A stretch of DNA of 64,000 bases from Saprospiraceae bacterium. GTDB taxonomy: Bacteria > Bacteroidota > Bacteroidia > Chitinophagales > Saprospiraceae. The translations under genes were made by a program, and so were the position numbers. The first letter of the stretch is position 1. Each line of letters starts with the position of its first letter. The DNA is taken from positions 1 to 64,000 of the forward strand of contig JAHDGJ010000021.1 of the NCBI GenBank assembly GCA_020627705.1, written 5' to 3'. Below are positions 18,449-27,009 of this stretch, piece after piece. The notes below the pieces were generated by a model, which was not told the origin of the DNA, made no database searches, and saw only the letters and a program-made list of their open reading frames with translations.

Positions 18449-21400
18449 ATGAAATACTCTGTATTTATAATACTACTTTTTTTTATAAGTACTTCCTTGG
18501 ATGCCCAGATTACAAAAGGGAAAAAATTAGTCTCAAAAGGTGATTATGAAACGGCTATAGAAGCCTTTGAAAACGACTTAGAAAAGGCAACTAGCAAACC
18601 AATTTCATTGTATGAATTGTCAAAAATATATTTTGCTCCAGCCTATGAGGAGTATGATATAGAGAAATCTTACCAATATATCTCGAGGGCTATCAAAGAG
18701 TACGAAAACTTAAGTAAAGCAGACAAAAACAGAGTACAAGCCAAAGGTTTGAGCAAACTAAGTTTAAGCAAATTACAAAGTGATATTGTATCAACTGCTC
18801 ACAAGGACGCCTCTCAAGCCAATAATTTGAGTCTTGCGGAACGTTTTTTGGCACTTTATACGACTGCTAGTAGCCAACAAGTAGAAAGTATGACTCAAAT
18901 TCGTGATGCCCTCGCCTTTCAATATGCTTCAGAAATAAATACATTTGCTGCATATGCTGATTTTTTCAAAAAGCACGAAATCACAACAGAACGCTTTAAT
19001 AAAGAATTGTTGGTGCGAGCTCAAAAGAAACTGCTCGAAAGTTATATAGAGGAAAAGGGCTGGCAATTTTATCCTAATTTTGAAGAAAAGTACCGAGACA
19101 ACATATACGTTCGAGACCCTAAAGCTGCTTATGCTTTGATGAAAATTGTCCGTAAAAAAAGTCTAAAGGAGTATCAAAATTTTACCGAAGCCTATCCACA
19201 TAGTCCCTTTAATAAGTTTGCCAAAGACTATATGTATGATATTATAATGGCAGGTACTAATATTGTCGATTACGATTACTTTGTTCGTGCCTATCCCAAT
19301 TACGAAAAAAAGGAAGCAATATGGCTTCGTTTTTACCGCTTGTATTTGCAAGAAAATGGAACGAATGCGGTCAAAGAATTTGCAAAAGCCTATCCTAATT
19401 ATCCATTTCAAGATGCTATTAATTCTGATGTTCGAGCAGCGCAAAAAAAAGCAGACAAACCCTTGTTTGAGCAAGCAAAGCAAACAGAAGATATCTTACT
19501 AATTCTGGATTTCATTAAAAAAAGTCCTAGTTCTCCATATGTTTTAGAATTGGAGGCTCCTATGTATGCAGCTCTAAAGAAAAAGGGGTTATTTAGAGGA
19601 GCTAAGACATTCTTAACGCTATTTCCCAATAGTACTTATTATGATGCTGTCTTAGATATTTATTATGACTACTATGTTAGCGATGGGGAATTGGGAACCA
19701 TCAATCAGTTTATGATGGAACATCCTGAATATAAAAACATTGAAAAACAAGAACGAGATTTAAAACTTGCAGAGCAAGGTGCAAAACTTAATTTATTAGA
19801 AATTCCTACACCACAAAATAGAGCACAATACGAAGCGTACATTCGTGCTGCCGCTCCCAAAGAAAGAGCTTTTGTTGCTCTACAACGATTGATAGAACCT
19901 GCCATCAATGCTCAAAACTGGGATTCAGCTTTAGACCAAGTCAACGAATTTGCTCCCGCTTTTGGACAAAATAACACTAAAATTACCAACTTAAAAGCGC
20001 TACTTAGTGCACAAGAACCCGCTATTTCCAAATTAGCTTTGGGAGGTGGTATCAATTCTTCTAATCCAGAATATAGTCCTTTGGTTTCTATTGATAACAA
20101 AAAAATCTACTTCTGTCGATTGAATAAACCCAAACAAGGAAGTGTTAATGAGGATATTTATGTTTCTTCTTTTGAAAACCAAGAGTGGCAAATGGCTAAA
20201 GCTTTGGAAAGCATCAATACCAATAAGCACGAAGGACTTTTAGCTGTTTCTGCGGATGAACAACAACTAATCATTTTTGATGGCCATACTCGAAAGGGGG
20301 ATATGTTGTTATCAACCTATCAAAAAAGTACTTGGTCTAAGCCTGTGCCTTTGTCTAATACAATCAATACTCCCTACTGGGATGCTGATGCCATGATCTC
20401 TAGTGATGGCAATGCCCTGTTGTATGTTTCTGAAAGAAAAGAAGTCTTGGACTTTTGGCAAGAAAGCAATCTCAATGGGTTTCATGGCTCCAATACAGGA
20501 AACAGAGATATTTTTGTTGCTCTAAAAAATACTGAAGGAGAATGGCAAGAACCAATCAATTTAGGAGATATGGTAAACACTCCTTTTGCTGAAAGAACAC
20601 CATTTTTGCACCCTGATATGAAAACCCTTTATTTCAGCTCTGATGGACATGGTGGCTTGGGGCATTTAGATGTTTATATGACAACTCGTTTGGATGACTC
20701 TTGGACAAAATGGTCTACTCCTATTAATTTAGGAAAAACAATCAATACTAGTCAAAACGATTGGGGCTATCGTGTTAGTACTGATGGCAAAACAGCCTAT
20801 TTCTCTGCAATGAGTTCAGATAGTGAAGATGATATTTATTATATTTCGTTGCCTCAAAAATATCAACCCAAACCTGTTGCGATCTATTCAGGCACCGTTG
20901 TTGATCATAATAATAAACCGACACAAGTAGATATTAGTTGGGAAGATTTGGAAACGGGTAAAATATTAGGGCAATTAAAAAATGATCCTTCAACAGGCCA
21001 ATTTGTACTTCCATTGCCTATTGGAAAACAGTATGGTTATTTTATATCCAAAAAGAATTATTTTTCGGTAGGACAACAAGTGACTCTCTCAGAAGCTTCT
21101 ACTAAAAAAAACATCCAAATAGCAACACTTGAGGAATTGAAGGGAAAGACAAAATGGCTTTTACTGCACAATATCTCTTTTGAAGGGGAAAGTACTCAAT
21201 TCAAAAAAACCTCTCTATCTACCTTAAATCGCTTAGCTGATCAAATCATACAACTAAAAATGACGGTCTCGATTATGGTAGAATCCGAACAAGTTGATCT
21301 TGCTGAACAGAAAGTTAAAGCAATCAAAGACTTTTTAGTAGCCAAAGGTTGCAAAGATAGACAAATTACAACCGCTACTGCTAGTAGTTTGCAGCCTTTT

Positions 21401-21469
21401 GAGCAAGCTAATAACGAAAAAAAGGATTTAATAAAACTAAAAGTACAGCACTTTACTGCTATTGAATAA
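18449..21469 (+). CDS. PorE-like protein: TPR, WD40-like propeller and OmpA-like tail
   Basis: The 1006-residue protein has a signal peptide (cleavage after SLDAQ), and residues 20-500 are helical TPR-type repeats. Residues 530-800 contain PD40 propeller repeats such as PEYSPLVSIDNKKIYF, AFAERTPFLHPDMKTLYFS and GYRVSTDGKTAYFSAMS. A small carboxypeptidase-regulatory-like beta domain follows (YSGTVVDHNNKPTQV). The end looks like a diverged OmpA domain (FEGESTQFKKTSLSTLNRLA). This order matches PorE, a periplasmic peptidoglycan-linked part of the T9SS core, although here the OmpA motif is weak and peptidoglycan binding may be lost. It sits alone with its own terminator. Confidence 0.75.
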   Translation: MKYSVFIILLFFISTSLDAQITKGKKLVSKGDYETAIEAFENDLEKATSKPISLYELSKIYFAPAYEEYDIEKSYQYISRAIKEYENLSKADKNRVQAKGLSKLSLSKLQSDIVSTAHKDASQANNLSLAERFLALYTTASSQQVESMTQIRDALAFQYASEINTFAAYADFFKKHEITTERFNKELLVRAQKKLLESYIEEKGWQFYPNFEEKYRDNIYVRDPKAAYALMKIVRKKSLKEYQNFTEAYPHSPFNKFAKDYMYDIIMAGTNIVDYDYFVRAYPNYEKKEAIWLRFYRLYLQENGTNAVKEFAKAYPNYPFQDAINSDVRAAQKKADKPLFEQAKQTEDILLILDFIKKSPSSPYVLELEAPMYAALKKKGLFRGAKTFLTLFPNSTYYDAVLDIYYDYYVSDGELGTINQFMMEHPEYKNIEKQERDLKLAEQGAKLNLLEIPTPQNRAQYEAYIRAAAPKERAFVALQRLIEPAINAQNWDSALDQVNEFAPAFGQNNTKITNLKALLSAQEPAISKLALGGGINSSNPEYSPLVSIDNKKIYFCRLNKPKQGSVNEDIYVSSFENQEWQMAKALESINTNKHEGLLAVSADEQQLIIFDGHTRKGDMLLSTYQKSTWSKPVPLSNTINTPYWDADAMISSDGNALLYVSERKEVLDFWQESNLNGFHGSNTGNRDIFVALKNTEGEWQEPINLGDMVNTPFAERTPFLHPDMKTLYFSSDGHGGLGHLDVYMTTRLDDSWTKWSTPINLGKTINTSQNDWGYRVSTDGKTAYFSAMSSDSEDDIYYISLPQKYQPKPVAIYSGTVVDHNNKPTQVDISWEDLETGKILGQLKNDPSTGQFVLPLPIGKQYGYFISKKNYFSVGQQVTLSEASTKKNIQIATLEELKGKTKWLLLHNISFEGESTQFKKTSLSTLNRLADQIIQLKMTVSIMVESEQVDLAEQKVKAIKDFLVAKGCKDRQITTATASSLQPFEQANNEKKDLIKLKVQHFTAIE

Positions 21470-21520
21470 TCCCTAGCTATATTTCTATAGCACAAAAATT
21501 ACCACACTATAAATCATAAA

Positions 21521-21553
21521 AATACCGATTTAGGACTATCCTAAATCGGTATT
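21521..21553. terminator. Perfect 15-bp stem terminator between convergent genes
   Basis: AATACCGATTTAGGA pairs exactly with TCCTAAATCGGTATT across a three-base loop. It lies between the PorE-like gene and the dioxygenase gene, which converge here. Confidence 0.8.
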
Positions 21554-21559
21554 CAATTA

Positions 21560-22621
21560 TTATTCTGCACTAAATCGTAATTTCTGTTCTAAGACTTTAG
21601 GTAGTTTAGGTAACTTTGCGCGAGGTATTAAATAAGTTGTAATTCGTGTAAAATCGCCAAATATATGGTGTTTTTCCATTGCTCCCTTCAAATAGTTGGC
21701 TCCTGTAGATCCACCCGTTCCTACTCGCATCCCAATCATTCGACGAACCATGCTCATATGTCTATACCTCCAATTTGCCATCAACTCATCAATTTCTAAC
21801 CACTTACTTAAAAATTGATAAGGCATTTGCATAAGAGGATAGTCTCTGTACAATGTAATGAACAAGGCAGCTTGTAGAGATCTTGGACTTAACCTAGTTG
21901 TTTGTTCCCCTTTTCCGAAGAATAGACTATCAAAATCGTTCATGTTGATAGCTGCTAATTCTTCACTCACCAACCCTGATTCATAAGTATGGCGGTACGT
22001 TGCCCAAAATGGATGAATGTCTTTTGGTGCACCTTCTGGTAACTCAAAATTATCCCAGTATTCTAATGACCAAATAGGTATTCGCTCCAACCATTGCTCT
22101 AATAATTCTAAGAAGCTTTCTTTGTGTTCTAAGGCTTTGATTTGTTCAACATGAACAGGACATAACTGATGCTCATAATAACGCTTCTCGTGACGATTTT
22201 CCATCTTAAGACCTAACTTCGTTTCTAATTCTCGAAACTGAACACTTTGAAAACCAGAAGCAGGTGTTAATAGATCTCTAAAATCTAAGAAATCCATAGG
22301 AGTCATTGTCTCCAAAACATCTACCTGAGAAACTAATAATTTCCAGATTTCTACAATCCTATTGGTTCGATGAACCGCAATTTGCAAAGAAGGTGCATTA
22401 TCATTAATACTAGTCGCTTGAAAGATATCAAGAATAGAGTTCAGTTCATGCATAATTTGCTTAAACCACAATTCATATGTTTGATGAATAATAATAAACA
22501 ACATCTCATCATGTGCATCAATCCCTCTAGCTTCACTTTCTGGAAGTTGTGCGCTTAATATTTTATCTAATCCCAAATACTCCCCATAATATTGTTCTTT
22601 TTGGGTATAACTATTTTTCAT
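21560..22621 (-). CDS. kynA: Tryptophan 2,3-dioxygenase
   Basis: The 353-residue protein has the family signatures HDEMLFIIIHQTYELWFKQI near residue 40 and NWRYRHMSMVRRMIG, with His288 as the expected haem ligand. GTGGSTGANYL, which binds the substrate amino and carboxyl groups, follows. It opens the indole ring of tryptophan to N-formylkynurenine, the first step of the kynurenine route. It is longer than the compact bacterial enzymes of about 280 residues and is closer to the longer bacterial and animal type. No other kynurenine gene is nearby, so the downstream steps must be elsewhere. A -7-like box TATTTTTG lies on the minus strand at 22668-22675. Confidence 0.92.
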   Translation of the reverse strand: MKNSYTQKEQYYGEYLGLDKILSAQLPESEARGIDAHDEMLFIIIHQTYELWFKQIMHELNSILDIFQATSINDNAPSLQIAVHRTNRIVEIWKLLVSQVDVLETMTPMDFLDFRDLLTPASGFQSVQFRELETKLGLKMENRHEKRYYEHQLCPVHVEQIKALEHKESFLELLEQWLERIPIWSLEYWDNFELPEGAPKDIHPFWATYRHTYESGLVSEELAAINMNDFDSLFFGKGEQTTRLSPRSLQAALFITLYRDYPLMQMPYQFLSKWLEIDELMANWRYRHMSMVRRMIGMRVGTGGSTGANYLKGAMEKHHIFGDFTRITTYLIPRAKLPKLPKVLEQKLRFSAE

Positions 22622-22828
22622 GATAGTATCCTTTTTTTGTAGATTTTTTGAATGCCTAAAATTACATCAAAAATATAAAGCCTCCTTATTATTCTTCTGA
22701 ATAGTTCATTTTTTTTCTGAATAAAGAAATCTCTTAAAAACAGAAAGATAAAACAATACTGAAAATCAATGCATTAAATATATTGATAACTTTTTTTTAA
22801 AAAATCATTAACTATTAATGCTCTAACA

Positions 22829-22860
22829 TTTGTTTATATTGACATATTTTCATAAGTTTG
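22829..22860 (+). promoter_or_regulatory. Strong Bacteroidota-type promoter for a tiny transcription unit
   Basis: TTTG (22829-22832), a 20-base spacer and TAAGTTTG (22853-22860) match the -33 and -7 consensus exactly. Transcription would begin near 22866 and run only to the terminator at 22977-23016. Confidence 0.75.
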
Positions 22861-22891
22861 AGTATCGTAATACTTATAAACAGTACAAATT

Positions 22892-22942
22892 ATGTCTACT
22901 ATCAACAAAATAACATTTACTTATGATGGTCGTAACATCTAA
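22892..22942 (+). CDS. 16-residue micropeptide with TYDGRNI ending
   Basis: The reading frame ATG to TAA encodes MSTINKITFTYDGRNI. It has its own promoter and terminator, so it forms a complete unit of about 150 bases. A second tiny frame at 39306-39359 encodes a peptide with the same TYDGRNI. Over these seven codons the DNA differs at four bases, all of them synonymous (ACT/ACC, CGT/AGA, AAC/AAT), and the three codons before differ conservatively (ITF against VSL). This pattern supports translation under selection. The transcript's 5' end (22862-22876) can pair over 14 of 15 positions with 22940-22954, which covers the stop codon. Function is unknown: signal peptide pheromone, small regulator or leader are all possible. 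Confidence 0.6.
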   Translation: MSTINKITFTYDGRNI

Positions 22943-22976
22943 GTATTAAGATACATTTTTTAGGGATTCTTACATC

Positions 22977-23016
22977 GGTCCTTTCTACTGTGGGGGTAGA
23001 AAGGGCCATTTTTTTT
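22977..23016 (+). terminator. Strong terminator after the micropeptide gene
   Basis: GGTCCTTTCTAC pairs with GTAGAAAGGGCC (12 pairs, one G-U) around a G-rich loop and is followed by ATTTTTTTT. It insulates the micropeptide gene from the replication origin. Confidence 0.85.
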
Positions 23017-23068
23017 CTTTTCTTTTGTGCTTTTTGTGATAATTAAACCTTTCCTTTTGTTCTTCCAA

Positions 23069-23687
23069 CTATCACAAAAAGCGGACGGGAGTGTTATTTG
23101 TTTTGAATTTTTTTTAGAAAAAAACAAAGGGACAACTTCCTTTTTAGTTGTTTTCTTTATTTTAATTTGTTTTAAATGTTTTCGGAGCTTGTAATTGATT
23201 GATAATTAGCTCATTATAGAGCTTAATATCACAAAAAGCGGATTAACTATCACAAAAAGCGGGTTAACTATCACAAAAAGCGGAAACTAATATCACAAAA
23301 AGCGGATTAACTATCACAAAAAGCGGGTGACTATCACAAAAAGCGGATAACTCCCTTTAGAGACTCCAAAAAACATTTTTATCGTAACATATACAGAATT
23401 TAGAGGCAATGTTTTTCTTTTGTAAACTTAAAGTTAATAAAAGTATCTGTAATCCTTATATATAGGAGTATACAGCTATTAGACAAGTCTTCGAAGTATT
23501 TTAACTATCACAAAAAGCGGGTTAACTATCACGAAAAACGGAAGTTCTATCAGAGAAAAAAATTCCTGTACTCTATCCAATAAGCTCAATAAAAATAAAC
23601 ATAAAAAAAAACAAGATATAAAAAGCTGAAGAGCTTTTTAATATCACAAAAAGCGGAAATAAGAAGATTAACTATCACAAAAAGCGG
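23069..23687. repeat. Iteron array of a Rep_3-type replication origin
   Basis: Nine exact copies of ATCACAAAAAGCGG are at 23228, 23249, 23270, 23292, 23313, 23333, 23507, 23643 and 23674, plus an outlier at 23071 and a variant at 23528. Six copies in a row are 20 to 22 bases apart, two helical turns, and several are extended as TTAACT in front. A T-rich and A-rich stretch at 23350-23500 may be the unwinding element. No standard DnaA box was seen. The array lies directly before the initiator gene, as in iteron plasmids. Confidence 0.92.
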
Positions 23688-23690
23688 AAA

Positions 23691-23739
23691 CTATCACAAA
23701 AAAAACACTTGTGATAGTTAAAAAAAAGTATTATGTTTG
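23691..23739 (+). promoter_or_regulatory. Rep operator and promoter
   Basis: CTATCACAA (23691-23699) and TTGTGATAG (23710-23718) form an inverted pair of half-iterons. The -33 element TTG (23709-23711) lies within it and is followed after 20 bases by the -7 box TATGTTTG (23732-23739). In Rep_3 plasmids initiator dimers bind such inverted half-iterons and repress their own gene; the same layout is seen here. Confidence 0.8.
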
Positions 23740-23783
23740 TATTTCGCAACAAGCACTAAATTTTGTAGTAAGCCTATAAAAGT

Positions 23784-25106
23784 ATGAAGAATAATCCCGC
23801 TAAAGCTTTGGTAACCAAGTCAAATGACCTCGTTGAGGCTCGATATCATTTTTCGATATGGGAGACTCGAGTGTTTACCAAATTGGTGAGTTTAATACAA
23901 CCAGGAGATGAAGATTTTAAAAAATACAAACTTCAGATTCGAGATTTAGTGAGCTTTTTTGGTGTGAATGATAACGATGCTTATGTAAAAATAAAAGCAG
24001 TGCCAGATAATCTACTCAAAAAAGTAGTAACGATTCCATATACTGAAAATGGTGAAGAGCGCTTTTTGAAAACAGGACTAATCGCACAAGCATCGATCCC
24101 AAAGAAAAAAGAAGGGTATATTGAACTGTCTTTTCATCCTGATTTGAAGCCTTATTTGTTGCAATTAAAGCGAACATTCTTGTCTTATGACATTCGGAAT
24201 GTACTGAAAATTTCAAGTGTATACTCTATTCGAATTTATGAATTGCTCAAGCAGTATGAAAAAATTGGCTATCGAGAATTTGACATTGATACCTTAAAAG
24301 TAATACTTGGTGTTAGCGACAAATATAAATTGTATGGACACTTCAAAAGTAGGATTATCCTTAAAGCACAAGAAGATTTAAAACTACACACAGATATTTG
24401 CTTTAGTTTTACAGAAATCAAGTCTGGGCGTAAAGTTATTGCCATCTTGTTTGAAATTAGTTCTAATCCAAATATTCAAATTACAGAGACAGCAACAGAG
24501 ACCGAAGCAGACAATTTACTTAAATCAGAAATTGAAGAAATTTTATTAGCTTGGAATGTTACTAAAACTAGTGTGAAAAAATACTTAGAAAGCTACAGTT
24601 TGGTTTATTTGCAGGAACGGGTGCAATATGTTATTAATCAACAAGAACTAAAAGCGAAGAAAAAAGAGAAAATTGAGAATTTAGCGGCTTATTTTAACTT
24701 TGTTGTACACAAACAAGATTTGGTAGATTATGTAGAGGAAGAAAAGAAAATGCAGCAAGAACGTTCTAAAAACGCTAAAGAGTTGGCTGCTCAAAAAAAG
24801 GAATTAAAAGCAGAAATCGTACAACTAAAGCGAGCTTTAGAAAAAGAAGAACAACTATATATCAAAACACTGTTTGAGGAAAACCCTAACTTAAAAGTAG
24901 ATGCTTTGCAACAAGCAAGAACAAATTCTCCTTTATTTTATGCCGACAACTCTAAGTCTAATGAGGATTATTTTGACAAAAATCCATTATTTAGAGCAGC
25001 TGTGTTTGCCATTATCAAAAAACAATACAAAAAAGAGTTTACAAAAATTAGAAAAGACTTCCTATCCCAAATAAAACTACTGGAACAACAGTTGAGACTA
25101 TTGTAG
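23784..25106 (+). CDS. Rep_3-family replication initiator
   Basis: The 440-residue protein belongs to the RepB/RepE-like Rep_3 family. Two winged-helix domains are expected. The first covers about residues 5-130 (NDLVEARYHFSIWETRVFTK at its start, then a DNDAYVKIK segment). The second covers about 135-235 (SSVYSIRIYELLKQYEKIG and LGVSDKYKLYGHFKSRI). A long charged coiled-coil tail fills residues 300-440, which is larger than in small plasmid initiators of about 250-320 residues. The iteron array and inverted operator upstream fit its role as origin binder and self-repressor. It marks the window as part of an autonomous replicon, or an integrated one. Confidence 0.93.
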   Translation: MKNNPAKALVTKSNDLVEARYHFSIWETRVFTKLVSLIQPGDEDFKKYKLQIRDLVSFFGVNDNDAYVKIKAVPDNLLKKVVTIPYTENGEERFLKTGLIAQASIPKKKEGYIELSFHPDLKPYLLQLKRTFLSYDIRNVLKISSVYSIRIYELLKQYEKIGYREFDIDTLKVILGVSDKYKLYGHFKSRIILKAQEDLKLHTDICFSFTEIKSGRKVIAILFEISSNPNIQITETATETEADNLLKSEIEEILLAWNVTKTSVKKYLESYSLVYLQERVQYVINQQELKAKKKEKIENLAAYFNFVVHKQDLVDYVEEEKKMQQERSKNAKELAAQKKELKAEIVQLKRALEKEEQLYIKTLFEENPNLKVDALQQARTNSPLFYADNSKSNEDYFDKNPLFRAAVFAIIKKQYKKEFTKIRKDFLSQIKLLEQQLRLL

Positions 25107-25148
25107 GATTATCAATTAACTATATGTTTTTTGAACGATTCTTAATAA

Positions 25149-26069
25149 TTAGGATATTTCTTCTAATATAACAGCTGCTTTTTCTTGGTAAATGCCAGTT
25201 CCTTGGTTTTTTAGTTTTGTAAAAATAGACGTCGCTTGATCTATCTGTTCAGTTTTTAAGTAAGCAAGAGCCAAATACCATTCTACTAGTTCTGTATCAA
25301 GCGTCTCTTTATTCGTCAAATTTTGAAGCATCTTAATAGCTTCGTTATTTTTATTGGAAGCAATATAACTAAGACCAAGGTAGAATTCAATTTGAGGTTG
25401 ATAAGTGCTAGTTGGATATTCTTGTAAGAAACTTTGAAGCAAGACAATGGTTTGTTGATAATTTTGATGATCATAATTTTGCATAGCAACTAGAATTTCT
25501 TGCAGTGCCTTTTCATCAGGGTTCCCTCCAAAACCTTGTTCAGACAACTCCATTTGAACAGATTTTGAGAGTGTATTTTGATAAGGATGGAAAGCATTGG
25601 CGTAAATTTGTTGATAATTGATCGTTGTAGAAGCCATATAATACCAAGCCAAACTAAGGATAAACAACAAACTAGCTGCCGCAGTGAATAAACGAATGAA
25701 TTGGATAGATTTGTTTGTAGGGGAAGTAGCAAAGAATCCTTCCTGTTCTAGATTTCTATCCACCATTTTAATAGTATTTAAGAGGTCTTTTTCTCCTTCT
25801 ATTTTTAGCCCTTCTATCAACTCTTTGTCAATACCTTTATCAAAGAAACCTTCTTGTTCTAAAGCTTCATCTACTTGTTGAATTTTCGCTCTTAATGCAG
25901 CGGTTTCTTGTTCTTGTTGTGCTTTTTGAATTAAACCGTTGACCATACGAGTATGCAAATCTAGCTCTTGTTGAAAATCAGGATTTTCCGCCAACATATT
26001 TTTTATCCACTGTTCTTCTTCAGAAGAAAGCTGGTTAAAAGCATATTTATCAAGTATATCTTCTTTCAT
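25149..26069 (-). CDS. Membrane anti-sigma-like protein with TPR tail
   Basis: The 306-residue protein begins with an acidic helical domain (DKYAFNQLSSEEEQWIKNML) like the N-terminal part of Bacteroidota anti-sigma proteins, but it has no zinc-finger cysteines. A membrane helix lies near residues 125-145 (LFTAAASLLFILSLAWYYM), and the remainder holds TPR-like repeats such as YQPQIEFYLGLSYIASNKN. The gene starts 21 bases after the ECF sigma gene and is surely co-transcribed. I infer that it holds the sigma factor at the membrane until a periplasmic signal reaches the TPR part. Confidence 0.75.
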   Translation of the reverse strand: MKEDILDKYAFNQLSSEEEQWIKNMLAENPDFQQELDLHTRMVNGLIQKAQQEQETAALRAKIQQVDEALEQEGFFDKGIDKELIEGLKIEGEKDLLNTIKMVDRNLEQEGFFATSPTNKSIQFIRLFTAAASLLFILSLAWYYMASTTINYQQIYANAFHPYQNTLSKSVQMELSEQGFGGNPDEKALQEILVAMQNYDHQNYQQTIVLLQSFLQEYPTSTYQPQIEFYLGLSYIASNKNNEAIKMLQNLTNKETLDTELVEWYLALAYLKTEQIDQATSIFTKLKNQGTGIYQEKAAVILEEIS

Positions 26070-26090
26070 GTAGTATTAAAATTAGTTTGG

Positions 26091-26660
26091 TTAATGTTTG
26101 GTTGCATAAGCCTCCAAGACCCTTTTTTTCAAGCTATCCATACAACGTTTTTTCTTGACTTTGACAAATCCATCTGAATAGTCCATAATTTGAGCGATCT
26201 CTTTTAAAGGCATTTTCTTGAAATAAAAAGAGAGTAGTAGTTGTTTACAATCTCCTTTTAGTTGTTGTAAGATTTCGCTGATTAGTTCATGTTTTTCCTC
26301 TACAATTTTTTTCTCCTCAATCTCATCAACATCAATCAATGGAATTAAATTATTAGGATCATCAATTTGGATGGTGCCTTTTTTCTTTTTTCGTTTTTCA
26401 AGTTGTTTTAACCATAAATTTCTACAGACGGCATACAGGTATGTTTTTGGTTGGGCTGTAAGCTTAAAATCAGGCGACTGTAGTTTTTTTATAAAAATTA
26501 ATAGTGCTTCTTGAAATATGTCTCTTGCATCTTCTTCTGATCCGTTGTTGGTCATAATCATATTGGCACAGCTTCCATAAGCAATGGTATATAATTTTTT
26601 TATTGCCTGACTTTCACCAGCCTTAATTTGTTTTAAAAAAATAGGATCTACATTCGCCAT
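26091..26660 (-). CDS. ECF-type RNA polymerase sigma factor
   Basis: The preferred start at 26660 (MANVDPIFLKQI) gives 189 residues; an extra 14 residues to 26702 would be unusual. Region 2 includes DARDIFQEALLIFIKKLQ, followed by KTYLYAVCRNLWLKQL. An acidic, variable linker comes next. Region 4 has the helix-turn-helix LKEIAQIMDYSDGFVKVKKK. It sits directly in front of the membrane-anchored regulator gene, forming the common sigma/anti-sigma pair. The regulon cannot be read from this window. Confidence 0.88.
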   Translation of the reverse strand: MANVDPIFLKQIKAGESQAIKKLYTIAYGSCANMIMTNNGSEEDARDIFQEALLIFIKKLQSPDFKLTAQPKTYLYAVCRNLWLKQLEKRKKKKGTIQIDDPNNLIPLIDVDEIEEKKIVEEKHELISEILQQLKGDCKQLLLSFYFKKMPLKEIAQIMDYSDGFVKVKKKRCMDSLKKRVLEAYATKH

Positions 26661-27009
26661 TGTTATTCTTTTTTGTTCGTTCCAAAACATTTGTTTTGGC
26701 ATACTATTCCCTACTAATTTAGGAATAACAAAGCTAATCTCTGATTTTCAGTCCAATTTTTATTACCTTATACAGAATAAGGTTATCAGTTTGAATGTGA
26801 AAAATAGTGTGGAACTAATAGAAATCAAGCCAATAGGTTTTTAGGTTTTTCTAAAAAAATAATAGCAACTTATGAGCTATAAAATGAATTAGATATGTTT
26901 TGAGATAGGATATGGTGATTACATAGTATACTCAATCAGAATTAATTTGTACGGGTTACTTTTGTATCAGTTTATCGTATGTAATTTTAGAAAAAAAATA
27001 GGCTTTAAA

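Noticed and set aside
23100-23160. Possible small RNA between the outlying iteron and the main array
   Set aside because: There is a weak ACAACT / AGTTGT hairpin with T-runs but no promoter box, so it was not listed.
25120-25150. Shared string TTTTTTGAACGATT near 25127 and near 38
   Set aside because: The match is only 14 bases in AT-rich DNA with no similarity around it; chance is enough.
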